A stretch of 59,311 bases of DNA from Clostridia bacterium (GCA_017410065.1 JAFQRL010000027.1:1-59311), one strand, 5' to 3'. Counted from the stretch's first letter, positions 8,260-18,183 are shown. Translations and numbers: made by a program. The notes: generated by a model not told the origin, from the letters alone.

Positions 8260-11200
8260 ATGAAAAAGCTTTTGGTTTTGATCAGCGTGCTCGCGCTGTC
8301 TCTTTGCTGTATGTTCGCGTGCGGCGAGGAAGAAAACAACACGAGCGAAAACGAAAAGGTTGATTACGGCACGGCAACCGTCTTTGTTCCGGGAGACACG
8401 GTACAGATAGTCTCGGGTGCCGAAGACTCAAACTCTCTTGCCAACTATATCAACTTCCACCTCCACACAATGCTTTCGGACGGTAACGGAAAGGGCGGCT
8501 CTCACGTTGCTTCAATATATCACGAAAATCTTGAGAACGAGATAATCATCGGATATCTTGATGAATCGAGACCTGCCACGGTCAAGGCATACCGCGCCCT
8601 TGAACGTATGGAAAAGGAAGCCTATTTCGATATGCGCTACGTAATTTATTCCTACGATAATTGCCTTGCGATCGCATACGATTTCAACGAATACACTACT
8701 CTCAGTGTTCTCGACATTATAGACGATACTATAGTTCAGAGCCTCTTTGTAAACAAAGAATACATAGCCTTCTCCGAGGGTATCGTTGCATCGGGCACCG
8801 TCGATCTTATCGCAGAGCAGAAGGATATAGATTCCAAGCTGCTTATCGAGGCTTGGAACGCACTTGAAGCGAAGGTCGGTGAAGAGACGGCGGACGCCTT
8901 CCGCACCCTCTATACTATGTACGACGAGAGCATTGTTGAATGGGTCGCAAATCTCTACGATCCCGGTGTTGGCGGCTTCTACGCAAGCTCGGGCGGCAGA
9001 GACGACCCCAATATGGGCCCCGACGTTCAGTGCACGGTCCAGCTCCTCAGATTTATTGCAAGCTCGGGAATGGTGAATAACATCTCCTCAAGCGCAATCG
9101 TGTTTATTCCCGAGAGAATGCAACAGCAGATGATCTATTTTGCGAAGAGCCTTCAGGATCCCTCGAACGGTTATTTCTATCATCCCCAGTGGGGCAAGGC
9201 TCTCACAGACACTCATATCTCCCGCCGCGGTCGTGACCTCGGTTGGGCAACAGATCTTCTTTCCACTTTCAATTCCTATCCCACCTGGCGCGCACCTAAC
9301 GGTACGATGGGCGACGGCGTAACAGCGGACGAATATTGGCAGGGCCTCGTTGACGCAGGTCTTGATCTCGGTCCTAAGCCCTATCCCTCCACCGAGAGCC
9401 CCAATTTCGCAGAGCTTGGCAAAAAGACTGCGTCATCTGCTCTCACCGAGCCTCTTGCAGGCGGTACCGCGATCGCTGTCTCCAAGGTGATCCTCGCCTC
9501 TAACCCCGAGGATGCAACGGTTGATTCCTCCACCGCATATCTTAAATCTCACACAAACTTCATTGATTATCTTCTTGTAAAGGTTGCTCCCGGAATGGAT
9601 GAGAATCCTTACAGCATGGGTAACACCCTTAACGCAACCTATTCTCAGATCAAGGATGCAAGCAACACCCTCGGCGCATATACCTACACCGCAGGCGATG
9701 AAGCAAAAAGCACCTCGCCCGCCGTTGCGGTATCTCAATTCAAGGTAAACACCGATGCTGACACGACCAACGATCTCACTCTTTCCGAGATATATCAGCT
9801 CTTCGACGGTATGAACCTTAAGGAGATGACCATCTTCGTGCTCAACGAGAAGATCAATCCCGAGATAGGTCTTTGGGGCCAGGTAACGTCGGCTAAGCCC
9901 AAGGGCACCGAGTTCCGTTACACCAACGGCTTCTTCAAGGTCATCACACTTTATAATAGCTGGGGCTTTGCATATCCCGAGCCCGAGGCTGCGGCAAATG
10001 CTCTTATGGAGGGTCTGCTTGGCGACGAGCCCTCCACGGGTAATATCTGCGAGGTATATAACGTTTGGTCGGCAATCTCAACCCTGAAAAGCAACCTTAA
10101 GTTTATCGACGACGCGGATCGCGTTGCTTCCATCAAGAAGGGTATTCAGGATATTCTTGACGAAAAGACCGCCGCTGCGGTTGAAAACACCTATAACAAG
10201 ATTTCGGGCTATAAGAAGTACGACGGCGGCTTCTCCCATGGCTATAATAACGGCACAGGCGCTCACCAGGGTCTGCCCGTCGGTCATTCCGAGCTTAATC
10301 AGTCGGACGTTGACGCCACCTGTATCGGCTCCACGGGTCTCACTCGCGCCGTGTTCGATGCTCTCGGTCTCAGCGGATACAAAATTCCTCTGTTCACAGA
10401 GTCCGACTGGATGACTATGCTTGAAATATTCCTTGCTCAGGATCCCGTTATCAAGTATTCTTATGATGATAAGGGCGGAGTAGTTGCGGTTGAATATCAC
10501 GACTTTGAGTCGGATATTCCCGATAGCGCTCTTGTTTCCTACCACAAGGGCGACAATACCAATACATTCAAGGCAGTTAATCTGAACGGCGACGGCGTCG
10601 GCTTGCTTGATAAGTCTGTTGCAGGCACCCAGTGCTACTTTGACTATAAGATCAATTCAACTAAGGTGACGGGTAATGTCGCAAGCTTTGAATCCGACTT
10701 TATGTTCAAGGATCTCGTATCCTGCAGCGAGCCTGTTGAGCTGAGATTCTATGACGGCACCAACGCTGATAACAGGATATATACTCTTTATATTTACGTA
10801 AACGCAAAGACCGAGGGCTCTCCCATCTATATCGCACCTAAATCCGACACCTCAAAGAAGATAGAGGTCGGCAAGATCGGCGAGTGGTTCAATCTCAAGC
10901 TTACCTACACCGCTCAGGGCGACGATGCGGAAAAGGCTCCCGCAAGCTTCAAGGTATATATCAACGGCTCCGATACCCCCGTTCTGGTTGACGAGAGGTT
11001 TGAAAAAGGCACTGCTATCAGTGCGCGTCAGATCGGCTTTGCAAGACTTGTTACTATGTCTGCCTTCCGCGGCAAGGTCTATATGGACGATATAAGATTT
11101 GCTCACGAGGCTGAGGATTACGTCTATCACGAGCCCACTCACAACACAGGCTCCACAGGCGGCTCCACAGGCGGCTCCACAGGCGGCGGTACGGTCACAC

Positions 11201-11922
11201 CCGAGACCCCCTACGAGGGACTTCCCACCACAAGCACAGGTAGCCTGACTACCTTGAAGGACGGCAAGATAACCTTCGATAACGTCACCGCGTTTCCCGT
11301 AACCGCGGATAACGGCATAGTTATCAGCGATAAGAGACAGTCTGCTTGGCTCGGATATATAACCACCGCTACCGAGGATGGCAACACCTTCCTTCGCGTG
11401 GTCGATAAATACGACACCTCCGAAAAGGTTGAAGGCGGAGACGGCGGACAGTGCATATTCCTTATCGACCGTCCCGACTATAACGGCACGGACGAGACCT
11501 TCGTATTCGAAGCTAAATTCCGTATCAGCGCAAACGCGGAGGGTAAGATCAAGGACGGAAAGACTCTGTTCGATATAACCTTCAGAAACAGCTCCGAAAC
11601 GCGTGTTTACCGCTCCTACTTCGGCGACGGCGCTATCAGCCTTAACGGCACGGCAGGAGCTGTTGAAAAGCTTTGGACGAGGGGTGAGTGGTTCACCATC
11701 CGTATCGAATACACCGTAATCGGTGACACCGCGGCAAGCGCAAGCTGGAACGTTAAGGCATACGTAAACGGCAACCTTGTTAAGGAGAGCACCTCTGCCA
11801 CGACCAGCTCCGAGTATGCAAGCTCGGTCAATATCGATAAGGTCGGTATCCTTCTCTCCAGAGAGTTCATCGGCTACCTTGATATAGACGATATTCAGAT
11901 GTATCAGAAGGCGGCTGAGTGA
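8260..11922 (+). CDS. Giant lipoprotein paralogue 3
   Basis: A secreted lipoprotein of 1220 residues with the layout of paralogues 1 and 2 but more diverged. The start has AAAGGG upstream; the signal peptide ends in MFAC with Cys21. The N-terminal signature reads DYGTATVFVPGDTVQIV. The first toroid-like motif is altered (GGFYASSGGRDDPNMGPDV, without the GFYTC cysteine), and there are deletions around residues 640 and 690 relative to paralogues 1 and 2. FYHPQWG, SRRGRDLGWA, PEIGLW and DGGFSHG are retained. Two sandwich domains follow (FESDFMFKD ... GEWFNLKLTY; DGKITFDNVTAFP ... LDIDDIQMYQ), joined by a GSTGGSTGGSTGGG linker made of 12-bp DNA repeats. The role is unknown. Confidence 0.9.
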   Translation: MKKLLVLISVLALSLCCMFACGEEENNTSENEKVDYGTATVFVPGDTVQIVSGAEDSNSLANYINFHLHTMLSDGNGKGGSHVASIYHENLENEIIIGYLDESRPATVKAYRALERMEKEAYFDMRYVIYSYDNCLAIAYDFNEYTTLSVLDIIDDTIVQSLFVNKEYIAFSEGIVASGTVDLIAEQKDIDSKLLIEAWNALEAKVGEETADAFRTLYTMYDESIVEWVANLYDPGVGGFYASSGGRDDPNMGPDVQCTVQLLRFIASSGMVNNISSSAIVFIPERMQQQMIYFAKSLQDPSNGYFYHPQWGKALTDTHISRRGRDLGWATDLLSTFNSYPTWRAPNGTMGDGVTADEYWQGLVDAGLDLGPKPYPSTESPNFAELGKKTASSALTEPLAGGTAIAVSKVILASNPEDATVDSSTAYLKSHTNFIDYLLVKVAPGMDENPYSMGNTLNATYSQIKDASNTLGAYTYTAGDEAKSTSPAVAVSQFKVNTDADTTNDLTLSEIYQLFDGMNLKEMTIFVLNEKINPEIGLWGQVTSAKPKGTEFRYTNGFFKVITLYNSWGFAYPEPEAAANALMEGLLGDEPSTGNICEVYNVWSAISTLKSNLKFIDDADRVASIKKGIQDILDEKTAAAVENTYNKISGYKKYDGGFSHGYNNGTGAHQGLPVGHSELNQSDVDATCIGSTGLTRAVFDALGLSGYKIPLFTESDWMTMLEIFLAQDPVIKYSYDDKGGVVAVEYHDFESDIPDSALVSYHKGDNTNTFKAVNLNGDGVGLLDKSVAGTQCYFDYKINSTKVTGNVASFESDFMFKDLVSCSEPVELRFYDGTNADNRIYTLYIYVNAKTEGSPIYIAPKSDTSKKIEVGKIGEWFNLKLTYTAQGDDAEKAPASFKVYINGSDTPVLVDERFEKGTAISARQIGFARLVTMSAFRGKVYMDDIRFAHEAEDYVYHEPTHNTGSTGGSTGGSTGGGTVTPETPYEGLPTTSTGSLTTLKDGKITFDNVTAFPVTADNGIVISDKRQSAWLGYITTATEDGNTFLRVVDKYDTSEKVEGGDGGQCIFLIDRPDYNGTDETFVFEAKFRISANAEGKIKDGKTLFDITFRNSSETRVYRSYFGDGAISLNGTAGAVEKLWTRGEWFTIRIEYTVIGDTAASASWNVKAYVNGNLVKESTSATTSSEYASSVNIDKVGILLSREFIGYLDIDDIQMYQKAAE
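11149..11187 (+). repeat. 12-bp tandem repeat encoding a GSTG linker
   Basis: GGCTCCACAGGC is repeated three times in frame and encodes the flexible linker between the two C-terminal domains of lipoprotein 3. Each unit adds four residues, so slippage would change linker length without breaking the frame. Confidence 0.85.
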
Positions 11923-12027
11923 TCTCAAATGCGGCAAGCCGATATAAAGGTAAGCCATAACCTTCGCGGCTGTGACTTGCAGCTCGCTTGCATAAGCAAA
12001 ATAAGTATCAAAAGCTAAATATCCCCG

Positions 12028-12070
12028 CGAGGGCATTCGGATATTCCCGAGTGCCCTCGTATGTTATTTT
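12028..12070 (+). terminator. Probable terminator after lipoprotein 3
   Basis: The stem CGAGGGCA/TGCCCTCG is extended inward by TTCGG/CCGAG and followed by a weak T-rich tail (TATGTTATTTTG). The interrupted tail makes it less certain than the other terminators here. Confidence 0.6.
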
Positions 12071-12096
12071 GTGCAAAATGTACGATTTAGTACATT
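12067..12096. promoter_or_regulatory. Candidate operator: AATGTAC-N6-GTACATT palindrome with flanking TTTTGTGCA
   Basis: A perfect inverted repeat occupies 12077-12096, preceded by TTTTGTGCA. It sits about 60 bases upstream of the -35 box of the AraC-family gene. The combined element recurs near the promoters of lipoproteins 2 and 3. Autoregulation plus control of the neighbouring lipoproteins is a testable inference. Confidence 0.5.
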
Positions 12097-12155
12097 GCTT
12101 TTCGTCAATTTCAACCCATAGCAAAAAAAATATTTAAAATGTTACTTTTAAAATA

Positions 12156-12184
12156 TTGAAAAGGCAAAGCCGTTATGGTAAAAT
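12156..12184 (+). promoter_or_regulatory. Promoter of the AraC-family gene
   Basis: TTGAAA, 17 bp, TAAAAT. The start codon is 44 bases downstream. Confidence 0.65.
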
Positions 12185-12197
12185 ATAGATATTAATA

Positions 12198-12213
12198 TGG
12201 GTCAGTCTACCCA
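12198..12213. promoter_or_regulatory. TGGGT-N6-ACCCA inverted repeat in the araC leader
   Basis: This perfect inverted repeat lies between the expected transcription start and the ribosome binding site of the AraC-family gene. It could be an operator or a small RNA hairpin. Confidence 0.35.
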
Positions 12214-12228
12214 AAATCGGAGAAAAAA

Positions 12229-13002
12229 ATGAACCCCAGCACCCGATATTCCAATGAAATAATAGAGGTACTTTGCGAGACCGTGCAGAATTTTCCCATC
12301 GAGGGCTGCACCGAGAGGTGTGAGCTTATCGCCGTTTATAGAGGAGAGGGAGAAGTGTCCGTTGAGGGCGAGAAAATTCCGCTTCGGCGAGGCTCTGTCG
12401 TTATAATCGGCAGATCAAGCTACCGTAAGATAACCTCGGAGGGAGAGCTTGCCATCAGGAGAGTCTTATTTTCCGAGGAGAATATTCCCGAGGAGCTCGG
12501 CTCCTCTCTCGGCACCGCCGAGGGGTGGGGAAGTGCTTATCTTTCCGAAAAAACAATAGCCCACGTTATCTCGGCAATAGATAGGTTTTCGGTGGCAGAG
12601 GAGCTGCGCGGAAGGTCAAGAGCCGATTTTTCAAGAGCGGTCCTTGCCGAGCTTCTTATTATCGTCTCCTCGCTTGCCGGCGAGGATGAGTCGGAGCGTG
12701 AGTGCGGTCTCGGTGCAAGAGTTGCCGCATATATCAATGAAAATATCACCTCGGAGCTTTCTCTTGAGCATATCGCAAGAACCTTCTTCGTTAGTAAATA
12801 TTATTTATGCCGCGCCTTCAAGCGGCACGCGGGCACAGGCGTTCACAGCTACGTCACCGCAAAGCGCATAAGCCTCGCGAAGGAAATGATAGCCTCGGGC
12901 GAGGTCGCCTCCGCAGTCGCTTATAAGGTGGGATTTGGCGACTATTCTGCCTTCTACCGTGCATACGTCAAGCACGTCGGCAAGGCTCCCACAGAAAAAT
13001 AG
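12229..13002 (+). CDS. AraC-family transcriptional regulator
   Basis: A cytoplasmic regulator of 257 residues. Residues about 1-100 form a cupin-like sensing domain (CERCELIAVYRGEGEVSVEG, LRRGSVVIIGRSSYRKI). Residues about 160-255 form the double helix-turn-helix: the first helix pair contains LSLEHIARTFFVSKYYLCRAFKR and the second VASAVAYKVGFGDYSAFYRAYVKHVG, the usual AraC signature. The size fits the short sugar-responsive members of the family. The gene sits between lipoproteins 3 and 4 and no terminator is visible in the 103 bases before lipoprotein 4, so the two may be cotranscribed. GGAGAAAAAA precedes the ATG. Control of the lipoprotein array is inferred from position and from shared promoter motifs; the inducer is unknown. 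Confidence 0.85.
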   Translation: MNPSTRYSNEIIEVLCETVQNFPIEGCTERCELIAVYRGEGEVSVEGEKIPLRRGSVVIIGRSSYRKITSEGELAIRRVLFSEENIPEELGSSLGTAEGWGSAYLSEKTIAHVISAIDRFSVAEELRGRSRADFSRAVLAELLIIVSSLAGEDESERECGLGARVAAYINENITSELSLEHIARTFFVSKYYLCRAFKRHAGTGVHSYVTAKRISLAKEMIASGEVASAVAYKVGFGDYSAFYRAYVKHVGKAPTEK

Positions 13003-13105
13003 CTGTGCCCCATCGGCATATTCCCATCGATAAATAGTTGCCGCATAATTTGATTTAATTTATATCGCGTTGATAAGTATATAAACCAATTGAAAGGAAA
13101 AACCA

Positions 13106-16100
13106 ATGAAGATCACGAGAAAACTTTTGATCCTTGCAATCGCTCTGTGTATGGCACTTCTTTGCCTCGCCGCTTGCGGAGAAAAGGATCAGCAAACGGA
13201 TAATAAAAAGGAGGAGGCAGACTACGGCACGGCAACCGTCTTTGCCCCGGGCGACCACGTTCAGATAATCACAACGGGTCAGCTTGAAACGGACGCCTTC
13301 AAGAGCTCTCTTGATAAAATGCTGAAAAAGGCTTCGGGCGGCGGAAGCTCCTACGGAAGCCTATATTCCGAAAATAAGGAGCTTGAAATACTCATTGGAG
13401 TCGAGGATATAGACGGCACAAGACCTATCCTTGACGTTGCCGCACGTCACCTTGGAAGGCTTGAGCGCGATTCTATCTTTGAATCTCGCTACGTTATCTA
13501 TGCAGACAGCGGACAAATTGCCATTGCCTTCGACGATAATACATACACTAATCTCCGTCCTATCTCCCTTATACTTGAGGTGCTTTCGGAAAAGTATCTT
13601 ACGGGCAAGGACTATATGGCACTCCCCAAGGGAGTCATTGCCACAGGTACCATAGATCTCATTGAGGAGCAGCAGAAGATCGATGACGTTCTCGTTGCGG
13701 AAAGATGGGCGGGAATAGAAAAGCTCCTCGGCGAGCAGACCGCAGATGCACTCCGTAAGCTTTATTCGATGTACGACGATAAGCTTATCGGTTGGGCGGC
13801 AAACCTCTACGATCCGGGCGTTGGCGGCTTCTATACCTGCCGCACAGGTAGAAACGGAGAGGAATTCGGACCCGACATTGAGTGCACGGTTCAGATTATA
13901 AATTTCATTTCGAGATCGGGTATGGTGGATAATCTCAGCACCGATGCAAGCGAGTTCCTTCCCGAGAAGATGCAGCAGCAGCTCATCTACTTTGCAAAGA
14001 GCCTTCAAAGTGCGGATAACGGATATTTCTATCATCCTCAATGGGGTCAGGCGGCAACGGACGGCAAGATCTCCCGCCGCGGCAGAGATCTTGGTTGGGC
14101 AGTTCAGCTTCTTGAAAAGTTCGGCTACGCTCCCGCCTATGATACGCCTAACGGCCATAAGGGCGACGGCATAACGGCAGACGAATATTGGGATATGCTC
14201 GAGGCAAACGGAGAAGCGCTTGGATCTCGTCCTTATTCCGCGCTTGAAACACCCACGGAGGAGGACCTTCTGAACAGTGCGTCTCTCACGAGAGCTCTCG
14301 GCACAAGCGCGGCGGTGGCCGTCAGCAGAATAGTCCTTCTGGCAGATGAATCCTCCGCAAGTTCATCCTCGAGCACCACGGCTTATCTCCAGTCACACAC
14401 TAACTTTATAAATTATCTTCTCACCAAGGCAGGACCCTCTATGGATGCAAATCCATATAGTATGGGTAATAACTTCAACTCCACCGTAGGTCAGATAAGC
14501 GCGCAGAGCAAAAAGCTCGGCATTTACACCTATACCCCCGGTGACGAGGGCACAAGCACCGATGCGGCAGTTGCGGCGGCACAGTTCAGAGTAAATACCG
14601 ATGGCGACTATTCCAACGATATGTCCCTCGCCGATATATACGCATCCTTCAACGGAATGACTCTCAATGAGATGACTATTGCCGTTCTCAACGAGAAGAT
14701 CAATCCCGAGATCGGTCTTTGGGGTCTTACCACCGAGTCAAATCCCACAGGCACCGAGTTCCTTTTCACAAACGGCTACTTCAAGACGCTTCCTCTCTAT
14801 AATCAGTTTAAGGTTCCTTATCCCGCGGAATACGTGGAGAAGGCTGCATCGGCACTTATGGCGGGTCTGCTTGGAGACGAGGTTTCCAACGGCAATATCT
14901 GCGACGTGTATAATATCTGGCAGGCGATAGGCACCCTTAAAACCAATCTTAAATATCTTGACGATAGCATCACAACAACCGATAGCGACGGTAAGACCGT
15001 AAAGCTTAAAGATAAGGTGGCTGCAGACGTTGACCGTGTGGTTCGGGAAAATTCCGCTGCGGCGATCCTCAATACCTACGATAAGATCTCAAGGTATAAG
15101 AAAGAGGACGGCGGCTTTGATCACGCCGTAACGCGCACAGGCTCGGGCTACGCCACCCAGCAGGGAATGAATACGGGCTACGCCATAAACGATCAGTCCA
15201 ACATCGATGCAACCTGTATTGGTAGCACAGGTCTTGTCAAGGGAATTTATACTGTATACGGTATAAAATCCAACGAGGAGGTTCCCGTTTTCACCGAGGC
15301 GGACTGGATGAGAATGCTTGAGATATTCCTTAATCTTAAGCCCGTTATCAAGTATTCCACAGAGCACGAGGTAGATCTTCCCGACGTCATCACCTTCGAT
15401 GAGGAATATGCCGATGCACTCACCGTAACCACGAACACTAATTTTGTAGGTCTTAACACCTGGTCCGTAGTCAAAAAGGACGGCAACAATATGCTCTTTA
15501 TCGATAAAAACGGTAAGGATATAAGCGGCGCGACCTACCTTGGCGGCTGCTCTATGACCCTTAAAGTAACCGAAAAGGAGCAGGATGCCGAGTATATGAT
15601 CTGCGAATTTGACGTCCGCTTTGAAAACGTCCAGGCGTTTGATTCACAGATGACTCTCCTTCATTCGCGATACACCATAAAGCCCGATTCGCCCTTCCTT
15701 CTCTCGCTCCCGAAGAATATGTACGATCAGAACGTGCACGTTATCTTCACGTACAGAGTGCTCGAAAAGGATGAGAACGGCACGCCCATAGCCTTTGAGG
15801 TGCTCCATCAGATCAACGACGGTAATGCCGTCCGCACCACCGAGCTTGCCTCCTCCGCAACCAATATCAAGAACGGAAAAACTCCCTTGCCTCTTGTCAG
15901 AGACATCAAGGCGGTCAATATAGCTCTTAATAATTCCTTCCTCGGCGATGCATATTTCGACAATATGAGCCTGAAGCTCGTCTCCGAGCTTCCCGAGCAC
16001 GTAAATGCTCCCGTCGAGCTTCCCGAGGCAGAGACCCCCGAAAAGAAGTTAAGCTTTGATTACAACTTCAATAATTTCCTTGAAGTAACGACCAACACTA

Positions 16101-17989
16101 CCTTTGCCGATAAAAACCGTTGGACGGTAGTCAATAAGGACGGAAACAACGAGTTCTATATCAGTAAGCAGGGTAAGGATTTGACCACCGCGAGAGTCGG
16201 CGGCGTGACTCTCACCTTAAAGCCCACCGAAAAGCAGGCGAACGCGAAATACGCAGTCCTTCAATTCAATGCCCGCTTTGAAAATATCACGGGCAATGAA
16301 ACCCAGATCGTCATTCAGCATTCGGGTAAGATAGGAAAGCTTAATTCGCCATTCCTCGTTTCCTTCCCGAAGAATATCATCGGTGAAGATTTCCTTGTAA
16401 CTATCATTTACGAGGTAACGGCCTCGGATGCGGCGGGCAATGCAACCGCATTCAGAATGCTCTACTACGTAAACGACGAGCTGATAAAGACTGTAACGGA
16501 GGTTGAATCCCAGGCGACAAATATCACGGGCGGCAAGACTCCCTTGCCCACGATAAACAGCATTGAAAGCTATGCTATCGCCCTTAATAATAACTTCCTC
16601 GGCGACGCATACTTCGATAATATGAGCTTGAAGCTCCTCGCCGAGCTCCCCGAGGGCCTCGTTCCCGAGCCCAAGCCACCGGAGACCGAGATTTCCTTCG
16701 AGTCGGGTTATTCCGAATTCCTTGATATAACCACCAAGGAGAGCCTCACCGATAAAAACGTCTGGACGGTGGTCGGTAGCGAAGGTGAAAAGGAGCTCCA
16801 TATCAGTAAGCAGGGCAAGGACACAAGCTCCTCTAAATCGGGCGGTGTGACTCTTACCTTAAAGCCCACCGTTAAAGAGGCGAACGCGAAATACGCAGTT
16901 CTTCAATTCAATGCCCGCTTTGAAAATATCACGGCAAACGAAACCCAGATCGTCATTCAACATTCGGGCAAGATAGGAAAGCTTAATTCGCCCTTCCTCG
17001 TTTCCTTCCCGAAGGATATCATTGGAGAGAATTTCCTCGTAACCATTATTTATGAGGTAACGGCCTCGGATGCGGCGGGCAATGCAACCGCCTTCAGGAT
17101 GCTCTACTATGTAAACGACGAGCTGATAAAGACTGTAACGGAGGTTGAATCCCAAGCGACAAATATCACGGGCGGCAAAACTCCGCTTCCCACGATAAGC
17201 AGCATCGAAAGCTATGCTATCGCCCTTAATAATAACTTCCTCGGCGATGCATACTTCGATAATATGAGCTTGAAGCTCCTCGCCGAGCTCCCCGAGGGTA
17301 TCGTTCCCGAGCCCGAAGCACCGAGCACGGGACTTCCGAAGCCCGAGACTCCCGAGACGGTCATCTCCTTCGACTACGACTATTCGAGCTCCCTCACGGT
17401 TTCCACCAAGGCGGCATTTGCGGATAAAAACACCTGGACTGTCGTTGAAAAGGACGGCAACAAAAAGCTCTTTATCGATAAGGCGGGCAAGGATACGAGC
17501 GGCACCACCTTCTACGGCGGCGTAACTCTCACCGTCCTTCCCACCGAATACGACGTGGATGCAAAGTATATGGTATTTGAGGCGGACGTGCGCCTTGAAA
17601 ACGTCACGGGCTTTGACACACAGATACTCCTTCAGCATTCGGGTGTTGAGGGCAAGCTCAATTCACCCATTCTTTTCGGTCTCATTAAGGAAAGATATAA
17701 CGAGGATCTGCATATCACCGTCGTATATCAGGTAACTGCGACCGACGATAGCGGTAAGCCCACAAGCTTCCGTGCGACCTACGTCGTTAACGGAGAGATA
17801 ATCAAGGATACCACCGAGATCCAGTCCCAGGGCACCAATGTGAAAAACGGTAAGGTAGGTCTCCCCGCTATATCCGATATTCAAAGTATTGCACTCTCCC
17901 TTAATAATAACTTCCTCGGCGATGCATACTTCGATAATATCAGCCTGAAGCTCCTTGCCGAGCTTCCCGATGGAACTATCCCATCCTGA
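13106..17989 (+). CDS. Giant lipoprotein paralogue 4 (four tandem C-terminal repeats)
   Basis: A secreted lipoprotein of 1627 residues. AAAGGA precedes the start; the lipobox is LAAC with Cys24. The N-terminal 750 residues match paralogues 1-3: DYGTATVFAPGDHVQII, GGFYTC, FYHPQWG, SRRGRDLGWA, PEIGLW, DGGFDH and IDATCIGSTGL. The C-terminus differs completely. Four copies of a roughly 215-residue beta-rich repeat begin near residues 761, 980, 1194 and 1419, each running from (V/I)SFD..Y through NTWTVV, GKDTS and GGVTLTL to FLGDAYFDNMSLKLL. Short Pro/Glu linkers join them, and copies 2 and 3 are almost identical over about 460 bp. No strong promoter is visible in the 103-base gap after araC. The repeats look like carbohydrate-binding or stalk domains; this is inference. 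Confidence 0.9.
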   Translation: MKITRKLLILAIALCMALLCLAACGEKDQQTDNKKEEADYGTATVFAPGDHVQIITTGQLETDAFKSSLDKMLKKASGGGSSYGSLYSENKELEILIGVEDIDGTRPILDVAARHLGRLERDSIFESRYVIYADSGQIAIAFDDNTYTNLRPISLILEVLSEKYLTGKDYMALPKGVIATGTIDLIEEQQKIDDVLVAERWAGIEKLLGEQTADALRKLYSMYDDKLIGWAANLYDPGVGGFYTCRTGRNGEEFGPDIECTVQIINFISRSGMVDNLSTDASEFLPEKMQQQLIYFAKSLQSADNGYFYHPQWGQAATDGKISRRGRDLGWAVQLLEKFGYAPAYDTPNGHKGDGITADEYWDMLEANGEALGSRPYSALETPTEEDLLNSASLTRALGTSAAVAVSRIVLLADESSASSSSSTTAYLQSHTNFINYLLTKAGPSMDANPYSMGNNFNSTVGQISAQSKKLGIYTYTPGDEGTSTDAAVAAAQFRVNTDGDYSNDMSLADIYASFNGMTLNEMTIAVLNEKINPEIGLWGLTTESNPTGTEFLFTNGYFKTLPLYNQFKVPYPAEYVEKAASALMAGLLGDEVSNGNICDVYNIWQAIGTLKTNLKYLDDSITTTDSDGKTVKLKDKVAADVDRVVRENSAAAILNTYDKISRYKKEDGGFDHAVTRTGSGYATQQGMNTGYAINDQSNIDATCIGSTGLVKGIYTVYGIKSNEEVPVFTEADWMRMLEIFLNLKPVIKYSTEHEVDLPDVITFDEEYADALTVTTNTNFVGLNTWSVVKKDGNNMLFIDKNGKDISGATYLGGCSMTLKVTEKEQDAEYMICEFDVRFENVQAFDSQMTLLHSRYTIKPDSPFLLSLPKNMYDQNVHVIFTYRVLEKDENGTPIAFEVLHQINDGNAVRTTELASSATNIKNGKTPLPLVRDIKAVNIALNNSFLGDAYFDNMSLKLVSELPEHVNAPVELPEAETPEKKLSFDYNFNNFLEVTTNTTFADKNRWTVVNKDGNNEFYISKQGKDLTTARVGGVTLTLKPTEKQANAKYAVLQFNARFENITGNETQIVIQHSGKIGKLNSPFLVSFPKNIIGEDFLVTIIYEVTASDAAGNATAFRMLYYVNDELIKTVTEVESQATNITGGKTPLPTINSIESYAIALNNNFLGDAYFDNMSLKLLAELPEGLVPEPKPPETEISFESGYSEFLDITTKESLTDKNVWTVVGSEGEKELHISKQGKDTSSSKSGGVTLTLKPTVKEANAKYAVLQFNARFENITANETQIVIQHSGKIGKLNSPFLVSFPKDIIGENFLVTIIYEVTASDAAGNATAFRMLYYVNDELIKTVTEVESQATNITGGKTPLPTISSIESYAIALNNNFLGDAYFDNMSLKLLAELPEGIVPEPEAPSTGLPKPETPETVISFDYDYSSSLTVSTKAAFADKNTWTVVEKDGNKKLFIDKAGKDTSGTTFYGGVTLTVLPTEYDVDAKYMVFEADVRLENVTGFDTQILLQHSGVEGKLNSPILFGLIKERYNEDLHITVVYQVTATDDSGKPTSFRATYVVNGEIIKDTTEIQSQGTNVKNGKVGLPAISDIQSIALSLNNNFLGDAYFDNISLKLLAELPDGTIPS
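15386..17986 (+). repeat. Four tandem repeats of about 650 bp in lipoprotein 4
   Basis: Unit starts are near 15386, 16045, 16687 and 17360. Units 2 and 3 are nearly identical in DNA from about 16240-16675 and 16880-17317, including most third codon positions, which shows a recent duplication or homogenisation. Units 1 and 4 are clearly more diverged. All end with the block encoding FLGDAYFDN(M/I)SLKL. Confidence 0.9.
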
Positions 17990-18077
17990 AAGATCGGAAG
18001 AACGATCAATAAACAGCTTCCCCCTGACCCTCAAAGCTCAAAGGGCTGATTAAAGCAGAGCACTTAGTTAATCATCG

Positions 18078-18112
18078 CTATCCCCGCTTTTCATTAAGTG
18101 GGGATAGTTTGT
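18078..18112 (+). terminator. Terminator after lipoprotein 4
   Basis: The stem CTATCCCCGCTT/AAGTGGGGATAG with a 6-base loop is followed by TTTGTTCT. Confidence 0.75.
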
Positions 18113-18183
18113 TCTCAAAACAAAAAATCTCCGAAAGACATCAAAAAAACAGTAAAAATTCCTTCCGATATCAAAATATTCAA

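Larger units (their letters stand above)
11923..12228. other. Intergenic region before the AraC-family gene
   Basis: The 306 bases hold a terminator-like hairpin, a GTAC palindrome with a bipartite operator candidate, an A/T-rich stretch, the araC promoter and a small inverted repeat in the leader. I see no additional gene. Confidence 0.6.

Noticed and set aside
13003..13105. Promoter for lipoprotein 4 in the gap after araC
   Set aside because: TTGCCG-17-TATATC and TTGATT-18-TAAGTA are both weak, so I did not list either. Cotranscription with araC is as likely.
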